Source of the DNA: Microbacterium sp. Bi121 | GTDB taxonomy: Bacteria > Actinomycetota > Actinomycetes > Actinomycetales > Microbacteriaceae | Direction: 5' to 3' | Assembly (NCBI RefSeq): GCF_918698005.1 | Contig: NZ_CAKKLJ010000004.1 | Span: 248,001 to 312,000 of the forward strand | DNA length: 64,000 bases | In this document: positions 28,453-37,668 of the stretch, in pieces | How the letters are laid out: each line of letters begins with the position of its first letter | How positions within the stretch are numbered: position 1 is the first letter of the stretch | Notes under the pieces: generated by a model | The model's input: only the letters and a program-made list of their open reading frames with translations | What the model was told of the DNA's origin: nothing | Databases searched by the model: none | Made by a program: the position numbers and the translations under genes

Positions 28453-30195
28453 TTACTTCGCCTCTCCGTGTGCACCGGCCGCGGCCGGCTCGGCCGCCAC
28501 CGGGCGCTCTGCGGCCTCCGGGTGGTTCAGGTCGAACGCGGGCCGCTCGCTGCGGATGCGCGGGATCGACGTGAAGTTGTGACGCGGCGGCGGGCAGCTG
28601 GTCGCCCACTCGAGCGAACCGCCGTAGCCCCACGGGTCGTTGACCGTGACCTTCGGCGCCTTGCGGGCGGTGATCCAGACGTTCAGGAAGAACGGCAGCA
28701 TCGACGCACCGAGGATGATCGCACCGATCGTGGAGACCTGGTTGCCCCAGGTCCAGCCATCGGCAGCCGAGTAGTCCGCGTAGCGACGCACCATGCCGTC
28801 GACGCCCAGCCAGTGCTGAATGAGGAACGTCATGTGGAAGCCGACGAACAGCATCCAGAAGTGCACGTAACCGAGGCGCTCGTTGAGCATTCGGCCGGTC
28901 CATTTCGGCCACCAGAAGTAGAAGCCCGAGAACATCGCGAACACGACGGTTCCGAACACCACGTAGTGGAAGTGGGCGACGACGAAGTACGAGTCGCTGA
29001 GGTGGAAGTCGAGCGGCGGCGACGCGAGGATGACACCGGTCAGACCACCGAAGACGAACGACACGAGGAAGCCCAGCGCGAACACCATCGGCGTCTCGAA
29101 CGTGACGGATCCTCGCCAGAGCGTTCCGATCCAGTTGAAGATCTTCACGCCGGTCGGCACAGCGATGAGCATGGTCATCAGGGCGAAGAACGGCAGCAGC
29201 ACGGAGCCGGTGACGTACATGTGGTGCGCCCAGACAGCGACGGACAGTGCGGCGATCGCGATCGTCGCGTAGACGAGCGTCTTGTAACCGAAGATCGGCT
29301 TGCGGCTGAAGACCGGGAACACCTCGGACACGATGCCGAAGAACGGCAGCGCGATGATGTACACCTCCGGGTGGCCGAAGAACCAGAACAGGTGCTGCCA
29401 CAGCAGCACACCGCCGTTCGCCGGGTCGTAGACGTGAGCGCCGAGGATGCGGTCCGCTGCGGCGGCGAAGATCGCCGCGGCCAGCACGGGGAAGGCCATC
29501 AGGATGAGGAGGCTGGTGATCAGCGTGTTCCACGAGAAGATCGGCATGCGCCACATCGTCATACCCGGTGCACGCATGGTGATGATCGTGGTGATGAAGT
29601 TCACCGCACCGAGGATCGTGCCGAAACCGGACATGCCGAGTCCGACCATCCACAGGTTTCCACCGGCACCCGGCGAGAACGAGGCGTTGGCGAGCGGCTG
29701 GTAGGCGAACCATCCGAAGGCCGCGGCACCCTGCGGGGTGAGGAAGCCGGCGACGGCGATGATCGAACCGAACCCGAACAGCCAGAATGCGAAGGCGTTC
29801 AGTCGCGGGAACGCGACGTCCGGTGCGCCGAGCTGCAGCGGGAGGATCGCGTTCGCGAATCCGGCGAACAACGGCGTCGCGAACATCAGCAGCATGATCG
29901 TGCCGTGCATCGTGAACAGCTGGTTGTACTGCTCCTTGGTCGGGACGATCTGCATCCCGGGGGCGAACAGCTCAGCACGGATGACGAGCGCCATCACACC
30001 GCCGAGCAGGAAGAACAGCACCGAGGTGATCAGGTACATGTACCCGATGGTCTTGTGGTCAGTGGAGGTCAGCCACTTGACGACGATGTTGCCCTTCTGC
30101 TCCGTACGGGACGAGCTGAGCAGCGCGGCCTGACGGGCCGGGATCGCGGTGGGGCGAGCGCCAGCGGTCTGGCCGGGTGCCTCAGTGGTAGTCAT
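28453..30195 (-). CDS. ctaD: Cytochrome c oxidase subunit I
   Basis: The catalytic subunit of the aa3 oxidase, 580 residues with twelve membrane segments. It contains the binuclear-centre region [15 protein letters not shown], with the cross-linked His-Tyr motif, the PTGVKIFNW segment with the K-channel region before it, and [10 protein letters not shown] with the haem a and a3 ligands. It reduces oxygen to water and pumps protons. It starts five bases after ctaC. Confidence 0.97.
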   Translation of the reverse strand: MTTTEAPGQTAGARPTAIPARQAALLSSSRTEQKGNIVVKWLTSTDHKTIGYMYLITSVLFFLLGGVMALVIRAELFAPGMQIVPTKEQYNQLFTMHGTIMLLMFATPLFAGFANAILPLQLGAPDVAFPRLNAFAFWLFGFGSIIAVAGFLTPQGAAAFGWFAYQPLANASFSPGAGGNLWMVGLGMSGFGTILGAVNFITTIITMRAPGMTMWRMPIFSWNTLITSLLILMAFPVLAAAIFAAAADRILGAHVYDPANGGVLLWQHLFWFFGHPEVYIIALPFFGIVSEVFPVFSRKPIFGYKTLVYATIAIAALSVAVWAHHMYVTGSVLLPFFALMTMLIAVPTGVKIFNWIGTLWRGSVTFETPMVFALGFLVSFVFGGLTGVILASPPLDFHLSDSYFVVAHFHYVVFGTVVFAMFSGFYFWWPKWTGRMLNERLGYVHFWMLFVGFHMTFLIQHWLGVDGMVRRYADYSAADGWTWGNQVSTIGAIILGASMLPFFLNVWITARKAPKVTVNDPWGYGGSLEWATSCPPPRHNFTSIPRIRSERPAFDLNHPEAAERPVAAEPAAAGAHGEAK

Positions 30196-30200
30196 GAGGA

Positions 30201-31109
30201 TTACTCTCCCTCTTCCTCGGAGTCCGTCCCAGGCGCACCCGTACCGGGCAGGTTGCCGAGGCGGTCGTAGGCGTTGTTGATGTCGCCGGTGTTGCCCTCG
30301 TCGCGGAGCGTCTCGAGGTAGGCGTCGTACTCGTCCTGCTCGACCACCTTGACGTTGAAGAGCATCATCGAGTGGTATTCGCCGCAGAGCTCAGCGCACT
30401 TGCCGTCGTACTCGCCGACACGGGTCGGGATGAAGGACCAGGAGTTGTCCTTCCCGATGTACATGTCCTTCTTGTAGAGGAAGTCGATGATCCAGAACGA
30501 GTGGATGACATCGCGCGACTGCAGGCTGATGTGCACCTTCTGGTCGACCGGGAGCACCAGCGTGGGCAGCTCTTCCTTGTCGACGTTGCCCTGAGCGTCA
30601 GGCTGCGCCTGGATCCCCATGGTCCACACGGCGTCGGACAGGTCGTCGTCTTCGCCGGCGTACATGAAGTCGAACGCCCACTGCTTGCCGATCGCGGTGA
30701 TCTCGACGTCGGCGTCGTCGCCCCACTGGGTCTCGATCTCCGCCTGGTCGCGAGCGGTGAAGAAGAACATTCCCATCACGAGGATCAGCGGGATCACCGT
30801 GTAGAAGATCTCGATGGGCATGTTGTAGCGCATCTGGACCGGAAGACCGGTCTGCCCCTTGCGGCGACGGTAGGCGATCGCAGCCCAGCCCATCAGACCC
30901 CAGGTGATCACGCCGACCGCGAGAAGCACGATCCACGAGTTGACCCAGAGCGACGCGACACGGTCGGTCTGGTTCGTGGCGGCGGTGCCGTCTTCCACGA
31001 AGCCCGGGAGGAATCCGTGCAGCTCGGTGGGAGAACATCCCGCCAGGGCCACGGCTGCCGCAATTCCCACGGGAACTGCGACCCAACGAAGGCGGCGTTT
31101 CGAAGGCAC
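30201..31109 (-). CDS. ctaC: Cytochrome c oxidase subunit II
   Basis: A 302-residue lipoprotein subunit carrying CuA. The lipobox LAGC puts the lipidated cysteine at residue 25. Two membrane hairpin helices follow (about 52-76 and 100-118). The CuA ligands are visible: His203, Cys238 and Cys242 in CAELC, His246 and Met249. It receives electrons from QcrC. The GTG start is preceded by GAAAGG. It is the first gene of ctaC-ctaD-ctaF; erpA lies upstream on the same strand with 95 bases between. Confidence 0.95.
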   Translation of the reverse strand: MPSKRRLRWVAVPVGIAAAVALAGCSPTELHGFLPGFVEDGTAATNQTDRVASLWVNSWIVLLAVGVITWGLMGWAAIAYRRRKGQTGLPVQMRYNMPIEIFYTVIPLILVMGMFFFTARDQAEIETQWGDDADVEITAIGKQWAFDFMYAGEDDDLSDAVWTMGIQAQPDAQGNVDKEELPTLVLPVDQKVHISLQSRDVIHSFWIIDFLYKKDMYIGKDNSWSFIPTRVGEYDGKCAELCGEYHSMMLFNVKVVEQDEYDAYLETLRDEGNTGDINNAYDRLGNLPGTGAPGTDSEEEGE

Positions 31110-31204
31110 GATACACCTTTCAAGATCGCGGACAGGGCTACCCCAGTCTAGGGCAACCTCACACCTGATTCATGCCAACCACGCAGGCTGGACACGGCTG
31201 TCGT

Positions 31205-31567
31205 TCAGTGGAAGCTGTCGCCGCAGGCGCAGCTGCCGGCCGCGTTCGGGTTGTCGATCGTGAAGCCCTGCTCCGAGATCGTGTCCTTGAAATCGATGGA
31301 CGCGCCATCCAGGTACGGCACGCTCATGTTGTCGACGATGACCTCGACGCCGTCGAACTCGACGGTCTCGTCACCGTCCAGGTAGCGCTCGTCGAAGTAG
31401 AGCTGGTAGATGAGACCAGAGCATCCACCCGGCTGCACGGCGACGCGCAGACGGAGGTCGTCGCGGCCCTCCTGCTCGAGCAGGTTCTTCACCTTGGTCG
31501 CGGCCGCGCCGGTGAGGGTGACGCCGTGGGCGGTCTGGGTCTCTGAAGTGATGGTTGTGTCGCTCAT
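31205..31567 (-). CDS. erpA: HesB/IscA-type iron-sulfur carrier
   Basis: A 120-residue A-type Fe-S carrier. The three conserved cysteines are Cys49 (GGCSGL), Cys113 and Cys115 (CAC near the C-terminus). It delivers clusters to target proteins; the neighbouring Rieske and other respiratory proteins are plausible clients. The start has AAGGAG seven bases upstream, and a TAGAAT -10-like hexamer lies about 45 bases before the ATG, so this gene is not leaderless. The position upstream of ctaC resembles the mycobacterial arrangement. Confidence 0.93.
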   Translation of the reverse strand: MSDTTITSETQTAHGVTLTGAAATKVKNLLEQEGRDDLRLRVAVQPGGCSGLIYQLYFDERYLDGDETVEFDGVEVIVDNMSVPYLDGASIDFKDTISEQGFTIDNPNAAGSCACGDSFH

Positions 31568-31643
31568 GTCGCTCCTTGTGACTCGTCGCGCATGCGCACG
31601 ACTGGTATTGCGATTCTACCGCCGGGCCCTGGATGGGGGCCGG

Positions 31644-33068
31644 TCAGCGCGTGACGGTGTTCATTCGCGTCAGCAGCAGCGCCTCGGTGCCGATGGCGTG
31701 GCGGAATGTGTCCAGGTGCAGGGATTCGTTCGGGCTGTGCGCGCGCGAGTGCGGGTCCTCGACACCCGTGACGAGGATCTGCGCTTCGGGGAACTCCCTG
31801 ACGAGGTCTGCGATGAACGGGATCGATCCGCCGACCCCGAGATCGACGGGCTCGACCCCGTATCCGTCCGCCATCGCCTGGCGAGCGAGCCCGACTGCCC
31901 ATCCGCTCGTGTCGACGAGGAATCCGTTGCCGAGATCCGCGTCCGAGAACGTGAGCTCAGCGCCGAACGGCGCATGGGCGCGGAGGTGCTTCTCCAGGGC
32001 TGCGTACGCCTCTTCCCCGGTCTGCCCCGGAGCGACACGTGCACTGATGACGACGGTCACCTCCGGGAGGAGCGTGTTGGATGCCGATGCCACACTGGTC
32101 GCGTCGATGCCGATGACCGTGACGGACGGCTTGTTCCAGATCCGGCTGAGGATGCTGTCGCGCCCGATGGGCGAGCTGCCGGGGAGCAGTCCTGCCTCGT
32201 CGCGCAGCGTCTCCTCGTTGTACTCCGGCGTCGGCGCGTCGCGCTCGGTCATGCCCTCGACGGCGACGGCGCCTTCGTCGTCCCACAACGTGGACAGCAG
32301 CCGAACCGTGGCCATCATGGCGTCGGGGACCGCGCCGCCGAACATTCCGGAGTGCGAGGCGTGGTCGAGCGTCCTGACCTTCATCGTGAAGCGCGCGTTG
32401 CCTCGCAGCGAGACGGTGAGACCGGGCGTCGTGGAATCCCAGTTGCCGGAGTCGGCGACGACGATGGCATCGGCCCGCAGAGCGTCGGCGTTGTCGCTGA
32501 GGAACTGCGCGAACGAGCGGGAACCGTACTCCTCCTCCCCCTCGATGAAGAGCGAGACGCCCAGGTCGAGGTCATCGCCGAGAGTCTCGCGCACGGCGCG
32601 CAGCGATGCGATGTGCGTCATGATGCCGGCTTTGTCGTCCGCTGCGCCACGGCCGTAGAGACGGCCGTCGCGAACGGTGGGCTCGAACGGCGGGGTCTCC
32701 CAGAGCGCGTCGTCACCGGGAGGCTGAACGTCATGGTGCGCGTAGAGCAGGATCGTCGGCTTGCCGCCTCGCGCCGCACGAGTGGCGAGCACAGCGGGCT
32801 GACCGAGCTCATCGGTACCGGGTATCGCCGCGCGAAGCACGCGCACCTCGTCGAAGACGCCGGTGCCCTCGGCGAGCTGCGCCACATGCTCGGCGCTCCG
32901 CTGGAGCTGCGTCTGATCGAACGAGGGCCATGCGATGCCGGGAATCCGGACGAGGTCGCCGAGGTCGGCCAGAGCACTCGGGATGCCGGTCGCCACGGCT
33001 TCTGCGACAGCGGATTCGACGGCGGGATCGGCGGTGGGGCGCACAGTGTCGCTCGGCTCGGAGGTCAT
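31644..33068 (-). CDS. M20-family dipeptidase
   Basis: A zinc metallopeptidase of 474 residues. Metal and catalytic residues lie in YAHHDVQP, GRGAADDKAG, EGEEEYGS and VVADSGNWDS. A lid/dimerisation domain is expected from about 210 to 320. The family hydrolyses dipeptides or related N-acyl amino acids; the exact substrate is not visible. The start is seven bases after a TAAGAT -10 element and is divergent from the DUF3043 gene. Confidence 0.9.
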   Translation of the reverse strand: MTSEPSDTVRPTADPAVESAVAEAVATGIPSALADLGDLVRIPGIAWPSFDQTQLQRSAEHVAQLAEGTGVFDEVRVLRAAIPGTDELGQPAVLATRAARGGKPTILLYAHHDVQPPGDDALWETPPFEPTVRDGRLYGRGAADDKAGIMTHIASLRAVRETLGDDLDLGVSLFIEGEEEYGSRSFAQFLSDNADALRADAIVVADSGNWDSTTPGLTVSLRGNARFTMKVRTLDHASHSGMFGGAVPDAMMATVRLLSTLWDDEGAVAVEGMTERDAPTPEYNEETLRDEAGLLPGSSPIGRDSILSRIWNKPSVTVIGIDATSVASASNTLLPEVTVVISARVAPGQTGEEAYAALEKHLRAHAPFGAELTFSDADLGNGFLVDTSGWAVGLARQAMADGYGVEPVDLGVGGSIPFIADLVREFPEAQILVTGVEDPHSRAHSPNESLHLDTFRHAIGTEALLLTRMNTVTR

Positions 33069-33075
33069 GCGAGTA

Positions 33076-33081
33076 ATCTTA
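33076..33081 (-). promoter_or_regulatory. -10 element of the dipeptidase gene (predicted leaderless)
   Basis: TAAGAT on the minus strand, seven bases before the ATG. Confidence 0.5.
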
Positions 33082-33113
33082 AGGCTTCACCCGATTTTGA
33101 GCCGAGGAGTCCC

Positions 33114-33677
33114 GTGGCCGCTTCCACCCCATCGCCGAACGACGAGTCCGCCGAGAAGCCGGGCGTCGGCAAGGGACGGCCGACTCCGAGCCGCGCCGAG
33201 CAGGTCGCTGCTCGCCGCCGCCCTCTGGTGGCAGACACCAAAGAGGCGAAGGCCGCCGCGCGTGCCCAGTTGCGCGAGCAGCGCGAGCGCGCTCAGGCCG
33301 GAATGGCCGCTGGTGACGACAAGTACCTGCCGCCGCGCGACAAGGGTCCGCAGCGCCGCTGGGTGCGGGACTACGTGGACGCCGGCTGGCACCTGTCCGA
33401 GTGGGTGATGGCTCTGATGGTCATCGTCATCCTCGTCTCGCTCGTCCCGGACCCCACGTTCTCGTTCTACGCATTCGTCGGCCTGTGGATCTTCATCATC
33501 CTCGCCGTGATCGACATGGTCGTGCTCGGCGCCAGGGTGAAGAAGAAGGCCGCTGCGAAGTTCGGCAAGGAACGGCTCGAGAAGGGCCTCGGCTGGTATG
33601 CGGCGATGCGTTCGCTGCAGATGCGCTTCATGCGCCTGCCCAAGCCGCAGGTCAAGCGCGGACAGCGCCCCGCTTGA
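33114..33677 (+). CDS. DUF3043 membrane protein
   Basis: A 187-residue actinobacterial protein of unknown function that matches the DUF3043 family pattern. A long charged N-terminus (about 1-90, rich in Lys, Arg, Ala and Glu, probably partly coiled coil) includes RVRD-type WVRDYVDA before two membrane segments (about 99-115 and 119-140). A basic C-terminus follows. The GTG start has GAGGAG five bases upstream. The end overlaps the convergent pyrD by 26 bases. Confidence 0.8.
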   Translation: MAASTPSPNDESAEKPGVGKGRPTPSRAEQVAARRRPLVADTKEAKAAARAQLREQRERAQAGMAAGDDKYLPPRDKGPQRRWVRDYVDAGWHLSEWVMALMVIVILVSLVPDPTFSFYAFVGLWIFIILAVIDMVVLGARVKKKAAAKFGKERLEKGLGWYAAMRSLQMRFMRLPKPQVKRGQRPA

Positions 33678-34686
33678 GCCCGCGGTTGATCTGCCGCGCC
33701 CAGAACGGACCGCGGTACAGGAACGCCGTGTAGCCCTGGACGAGTGTCGCGCCGGCATCCAGTCGTTCGTCGACGTCGGACGCCGTCTCCACTCCCCCGA
33801 CCGAGATCACGCAGAAGTCGCGCGGCACCGCCTCACGGACCACGCGCAGCACCTGCATCGAACGCTCGCGCAGTGGTGCGCCCGACAGCCCGCCTGCGCC
33901 GGCGGCATCGACGACCGAAGCGTCCGTTTTCAGGCCGTCGCGACCGATCGTGGTGTTGTGCGCGATGATGCCGTCGAGGCCTTCGGCCACGGCGAGACGC
34001 CCGATCGCCGCGATCTCCTCGTCCGGAAGGTCGGGAGCGATCTTGACGAGCAGCGGCGTGGAGCCGGCGGCATCCTTCACTGCGCGCAGCAGCGGCGCGA
34101 GCGTCTCGACGGCTTGCAGACCGCGCAGGCCTGGCGTGTTCGGAGAGGACACGTTGACGGCGAGGTAGTCCGCAAGCGGTGCGAGCTTCGTGGCGCTCTC
34201 GACGTAGTCCGCCGTGGCGTTCTCGACGTCGACCACGCGGCTCTTCCCGATGTTCACGCCGATCACGGTCTTCGGGCGCCGGCGGCGCAGCTTCGCGAGA
34301 CGCTTCGCGGCAGCGTCCGCACCGGCGTTGTTGAAGCCCATCCGGTTGATCACCGCTCGATCGGGCACGAGGCGGAACAGCCGCGGCTTCGGATTGCCGT
34401 CCTGCGGGATCGCGGTGACCGTTCCGATCTCCACATGCCCGAAGCCGAGCGCGGCGAGGCCTCGGACACCGACGGCGTTCTTGTCGAACCCGGCCGCGAC
34501 GCCGAAGGGCGAGTCGAACGTGAGCCCCAGCGCCGACACCTGATGACCGGAGGCGGGCGCGCACAGCGCGCGGGTCGCCCAGGAGAACGGCGGGACGCCG
34601 AGAACCCGGATCACGGCCATGCCGGCGTGGTGAGCGAACTCGGGGTCGAAGCGCGACAGGACGGCGCGGAAGAGGAGGGGATACAT
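33652..34686 (-). CDS. pyrD: Dihydroorotate dehydrogenase (quinone), class 2
   Basis: The fourth step of pyrimidine synthesis, membrane-associated, with menaquinone as acceptor. The protein of 344 residues has the N-terminal amphipathic helix (MYPLLFRAVLSRFDPE) expected for class 2. FMN and substrate signatures are NRMGFNNAG, NVSSPNTPGLRGLQ with the catalytic serine, and IAHNTT. The ATG follows TAATCT by seven bases. The promoter lies at the end of nrdR, so the two may be transcribed both together and separately. Confidence 0.95.
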   Translation of the reverse strand: MYPLLFRAVLSRFDPEFAHHAGMAVIRVLGVPPFSWATRALCAPASGHQVSALGLTFDSPFGVAAGFDKNAVGVRGLAALGFGHVEIGTVTAIPQDGNPKPRLFRLVPDRAVINRMGFNNAGADAAAKRLAKLRRRRPKTVIGVNIGKSRVVDVENATADYVESATKLAPLADYLAVNVSSPNTPGLRGLQAVETLAPLLRAVKDAAGSTPLLVKIAPDLPDEEIAAIGRLAVAEGLDGIIAHNTTIGRDGLKTDASVVDAAGAGGLSGAPLRERSMQVLRVVREAVPRDFCVISVGGVETASDVDERLDAGATLVQGYTAFLYRGPFWARQINRGLKRGAVRA

Positions 34687-34693
34687 CCCTGCC

Positions 34694-34699
34694 AGATTA
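34694..34699 (-). promoter_or_regulatory. -10 element of pyrD (predicted leaderless)
   Basis: TAATCT on the minus strand, seven bases before the pyrD ATG and overlapping the nrdR stop codon. Confidence 0.45.
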
Positions 34700-35173
34700 C
34701 CGGTCGGCGCTCTTCGGCTCTGCCCCGGCGTGGTCGGCGCGCAGATCGGTGATCGCGCTCTCGAAATCCTCGAGCGAGTCGAACGCCTGGTAGACGCTCG
34801 CGAACCGGAGGTAGGCGACCTCGTCGAGATCGCGGAGCGGACCGAGGATCGCGAGCCCGATCTCGTTGGCATCGAGCTGGGAGACGCCGGTCTGACGCAC
34901 GGCCTCCTCGACGCGCTGCGCGAGGATCGCGAAGTCGGCTTCGGTGACCGGGCGCCCCTGGCAGGCCTTGCGGACACCGGCGATGACCTTCTCGCGGCTG
35001 AACGGCTCCATGACGCCGGAGCGCTTGATCACGTTCAGGCTCGCGGTCTCGGTGGTGGTGAAGCGTCCACCGCATTCCGGACATTGCCTGCGCCTGCGGA
35101 TCGACAGCCCGTCATCGCTGGTGCGCGAATCGATCACGCGGGAATCGGGGTGGCGGCAGAACGGGCAGTGCAT
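34697..35173 (-). CDS. nrdR: Transcriptional repressor NrdR
   Basis: The nucleotide-sensing repressor of ribonucleotide reductase genes, 158 residues. The N-terminal zinc ribbon has Cys3, Cys6, Cys31 and Cys34. An ATP-cone domain follows (about 48-138, starting [16 protein letters not shown]). No nrd gene is in the window, and I did not identify an NrdR box pair here. It starts four bases after hisD ends, with a possible own -10 (TACGCT) eight bases before the ATG. Confidence 0.97.
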   Translation of the reverse strand: MHCPFCRHPDSRVIDSRTSDDGLSIRRRRQCPECGGRFTTTETASLNVIKRSGVMEPFSREKVIAGVRKACQGRPVTEADFAILAQRVEEAVRQTGVSQLDANEIGLAILGPLRDLDEVAYLRFASVYQAFDSLEDFESAITDLRADHAGAEPKSADR

Positions 35174-35177
35174 GGTG

Positions 35178-36506
35178 TTACAGCGTAGTCGTTCGCTCTT
35201 CCGGTTCCTGGAAGCGCGCTTCGATGGCCTCGCCGTGGGCGGGCAGGACCTCGGTGTTGGCCAGCGCCACGACGCCCTCGCGCACCGCGGCGAGGGCCGC
35301 GTGATCGTACGAGATGATCTGCTGCGGGCGGAGGAACGTGTAGGCGCCGAGGCCGGGCGCGTAGCGCGCCTGTCCGCCGGTCGGCAGGACGTGGTTGCTG
35401 CCGGCCATGTAGTCGCCGAGGCTCACCGGGGTCTGGTCGCCGACGAAGATGGCGCCGGCGCTGGTGAAGTCGGATGCCGCCTCGCTCGCATCTTCGAGGT
35501 GCAGTTCGAGGTGCTCGGGGGCGTACGCGTTGCTGAACGCGGCGGCCATGGCGCGGTCGTCCACGAGGACGATCGCCGACTGCTCTCCGGCCAGTGAGAC
35601 GCCGACGCGCTGTGCGTGCTTCGTGGATGCCGCGAACCGGACGACCTCGGCGGCGACGCGCTCGGCGAGAGCTTCGTCGTCGGTGACGAGAACAGCGGAC
35701 GCCTGCTCGTCGTGCTCGGCCTGGCTCACGAGGTCGGCTGCGATGAGCCGAGCATCCGCTGAGCTGTCTGCGACGATCAGGATCTCGGTCGCACCTGCTT
35801 CCGAGTCCGTGCCGACGACGCCGGCGACGGCACGCTTCGCGGAGGCGACGTAGTTGTTGCCAGGGCCGGAGACGACATCGACCGGATCGAGCCCGAGGCC
35901 GGCGACCCCGTGAGCGAACGCCCCGATGGCCCCGGCGCCGCCCATGGCGTACACCTCGGTGATGCCGAGCAGACCCGCGGCCGCGAGGATCACGGGGTGA
36001 ACGCGTCCGTCCTGGTCCTCCTGCGCGGGGGAGGCCAGGGCGATCTGCTGAACGCCGGCGACTTGTGCCGGCACCACGTTCATGATCACGCTGGACGGGT
36101 ACACGGCCTTGCCGCCGGGAATGTAGACGCCGACGCGGCTCACCGGCTGCCAGCGCTGCGTGATGAGCGCGCCGTCACCGATCCGGGTCACCCGAGTCTC
36201 GGGCACCTGAGCGGCGGATGCCTGACGAACCCGACGGATCGCCTCTTCCAGCGCCGCGCGGATCTCGGGCGCGAGAGCGGTGACGGCATCCTGGATGTGG
36301 CTCGCCGGCACTCGGATCTCGTGCCCGGACACACGGTCGAACTTGTCGGCCTGGGTTCGAAGAGCGGCCTCTCCCCCGGTGCGGACGTCGTCGACGATCC
36401 GCGCCGCGGTCTCGAGCGCTTCGGCGCGCGCCTGAGCGGCGCGCGGGACGGCGGCGAGCATGTCCGCCGGCGAGAGCTCCCGCCCTCGCAGATCAATGGT
36501 GCGCAC
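35178..36506 (-). CDS. hisD: Histidinol dehydrogenase
   Basis: The last two oxidations of histidine synthesis, histidinol to histidine, NAD-dependent and zinc-containing. The 442 residues cover the full family length. Signatures are [16 protein letters not shown], the [14 protein letters not shown] segment, and YAPEHLEL, which includes a conserved catalytic His. The GTG start (VRTIDLRG) lies one base after the stop of the upstream membrane protein gene, so they are co-transcribed. Other his genes are not in the window. Confidence 0.96.
   Translation of the reverse strand: MRTIDLRGRELSPADMLAAVPRAAQARAEALETAARIVDDVRTGGEAALRTQADKFDRVSGHEIRVPASHIQDAVTALAPEIRAALEEAIRRVRQASAAQVPETRVTRIGDGALITQRWQPVSRVGVYIPGGKAVYPSSVIMNVVPAQVAGVQQIALASPAQEDQDGRVHPVILAAAGLLGITEVYAMGGAGAIGAFAHGVAGLGLDPVDVVSGPGNNYVASAKRAVAGVVGTDSEAGATEILIVADSSADARLIAADLVSQAEHDEQASAVLVTDDEALAERVAAEVVRFAASTKHAQRVGVSLAGEQSAIVLVDDRAMAAAFSNAYAPEHLELHLEDASEAASDFTSAGAIFVGDQTPVSLGDYMAGSNHVLPTGGQARYAPGLGAYTFLRPQQIISYDHAALAAVREGVVALANTEVLPAHGEAIEARFQEPEERTTTL
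35182..35187 (-). promoter_or_regulatory. -10-like element of nrdR
   Basis: TACGCT on the minus strand, eight bases before the ATG, inside the end of hisD. The spacing is one base longer than in the best cases. Confidence 0.35.
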
Positions 36507-36507
36507 G

Positions 36508-37599
36508 TCAGCCCTTCGTGATGTCAGCGATGTCGTGCAGGTAGCCGATGCGTCCGTCGTCGTGGCGCACGACGTAGGCTCCGCCGCGGTCCTCGATGAC
36601 GAGAGCCCACGCATCAGGACCGATGCGGAACAGCGACTCGCCTCGTTCGTCGAAGACGTCGCGCTCGGTGGGCGCCAGCGCCCAGAACGGCTGGAATGGC
36701 TCATCCGCAGTGGCGACGTCGGCAGCTTGCGTCTCGCCCCGCGAAGAGCGCAGGTACCCGGGGACGTAGTCGTCATCCAGTTCAGGCACGGCCCCGAGCT
36801 CTCCACCTGAGGCGTGATCGCTGAGCGGGATGCTCTCGGCAGCGGGCTGCGTCACGGTCTCGTGCGTCGTGTCATCGATGTGGTCTTCATCGATGATCTC
36901 GTCGGCGCGCGAGGTCTCGGCGCTGGATGTCTCAGCGTCGAGCATCTCTGCGTCGAGCGTCTCGTCGGCCGTGTGATCGCTCGTGTCGTCGCTGCCCGCG
37001 ACGGCTGCGGCTGGCTCCGACACCGGCTGGACGCGCTCGGCACGGGGCTGGGCTGCGACGGGGCGCACGGGGTTGGCGCTGCGGTGGGCGAGCGTGATGA
37101 GGCGACCGCGGAAGTCGTCGCGGATCCCGGGGATGAACGGCGCGAACACGGTGAGGACGACGAGCACGAGCATCGCGGCAAGCTGCACCCACAGCAGCCA
37201 GGCGCGCGTCGGCACGCCGGTCTGAGTCACGATCGCGATTTCCGCCCAGACGGCCGCCAACCACCACACCGCGCCGACGGAGAACGCGACGGACGCGAAC
37301 TGGTCGATGCCGAGAGACCCGACACGGCGGATGCCCTCGGGCGAGAAGCGTCGCAGCACGAGAAGGAAGACCGCTGCAGTTGGAATGCCGAGCGGGAGCA
37401 GCCAGCTGACGCCTTGCATCCACAGCGTCGAGCCTCCCGCAACCGGGAAGAAGGACGTCACGAACGCGATCAGCCATGCCGTGACGATGAGCAGCTCACG
37501 CAATGTGAATCCGAGGATCCCGTGCTGGGGGGTGACCTGTTCGGCGTAAAGCACGCCTTCGTCCTCGGAGAAAAGCTCTTCAGGTGCGTCCGTACTCAT
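36508..37599 (-). CDS. Membrane protein of unknown function
   Basis: A 363-residue protein that I do not recognise. Residues 30-160 carry about four hydrophobic segments. A long acidic, low-complexity stretch follows (about 190-275, rich in Asp, Glu, Thr and Ala, with imperfect repeats of the type DAEMLDAETSSAETSRADE). A C-terminal region (about 300-363) contains RIGPDAWALVIEDRGG. It lies directly before hisD and after dnaE on the same strand. The start follows TAGGGT by eight bases. Confidence 0.7.
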   Translation of the reverse strand: MSTDAPEELFSEDEGVLYAEQVTPQHGILGFTLRELLIVTAWLIAFVTSFFPVAGGSTLWMQGVSWLLPLGIPTAAVFLLVLRRFSPEGIRRVGSLGIDQFASVAFSVGAVWWLAAVWAEIAIVTQTGVPTRAWLLWVQLAAMLVLVVLTVFAPFIPGIRDDFRGRLITLAHRSANPVRPVAAQPRAERVQPVSEPAAAVAGSDDTSDHTADETLDAEMLDAETSSAETSRADEIIDEDHIDDTTHETVTQPAAESIPLSDHASGGELGAVPELDDDYVPGYLRSSRGETQAADVATADEPFQPFWALAPTERDVFDERGESLFRIGPDAWALVIEDRGGAYVVRHDDGRIGYLHDIADITKG

Positions 37600-37607
37600 G
37601 AGTCCCT

Positions 37608-37613
37608 ACCCTA
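37608..37613 (-). promoter_or_regulatory. -10-like element of the membrane protein/hisD operon
   Basis: TAGGGT on the minus strand, eight bases before the ATG. Possible leaderless start for the membrane protein-hisD-nrdR unit. Confidence 0.35.
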
Positions 37614-37668
37614 CCCGAGGCCGCGGGGTCTCACCCGGGGCAGACCTGCCCTGCTCGACTGACCTGAC

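Noticed and set aside
28027..30270. Long plus-strand open frame opposite ctaD/ctaF (over 700 codons)
   Set aside because: Composition is Arg/Glu/Asp/His-rich and repetitive, a mirror of GC-rich codons on the true strand; the opposite genes are unambiguous oxidase subunits.
37638..37651. Terminator of dnaE (GGGCAG-AC-CTGCCC)
   Set aside because: Six-pair stem with a two-base loop and no T-tract; too weak to support.
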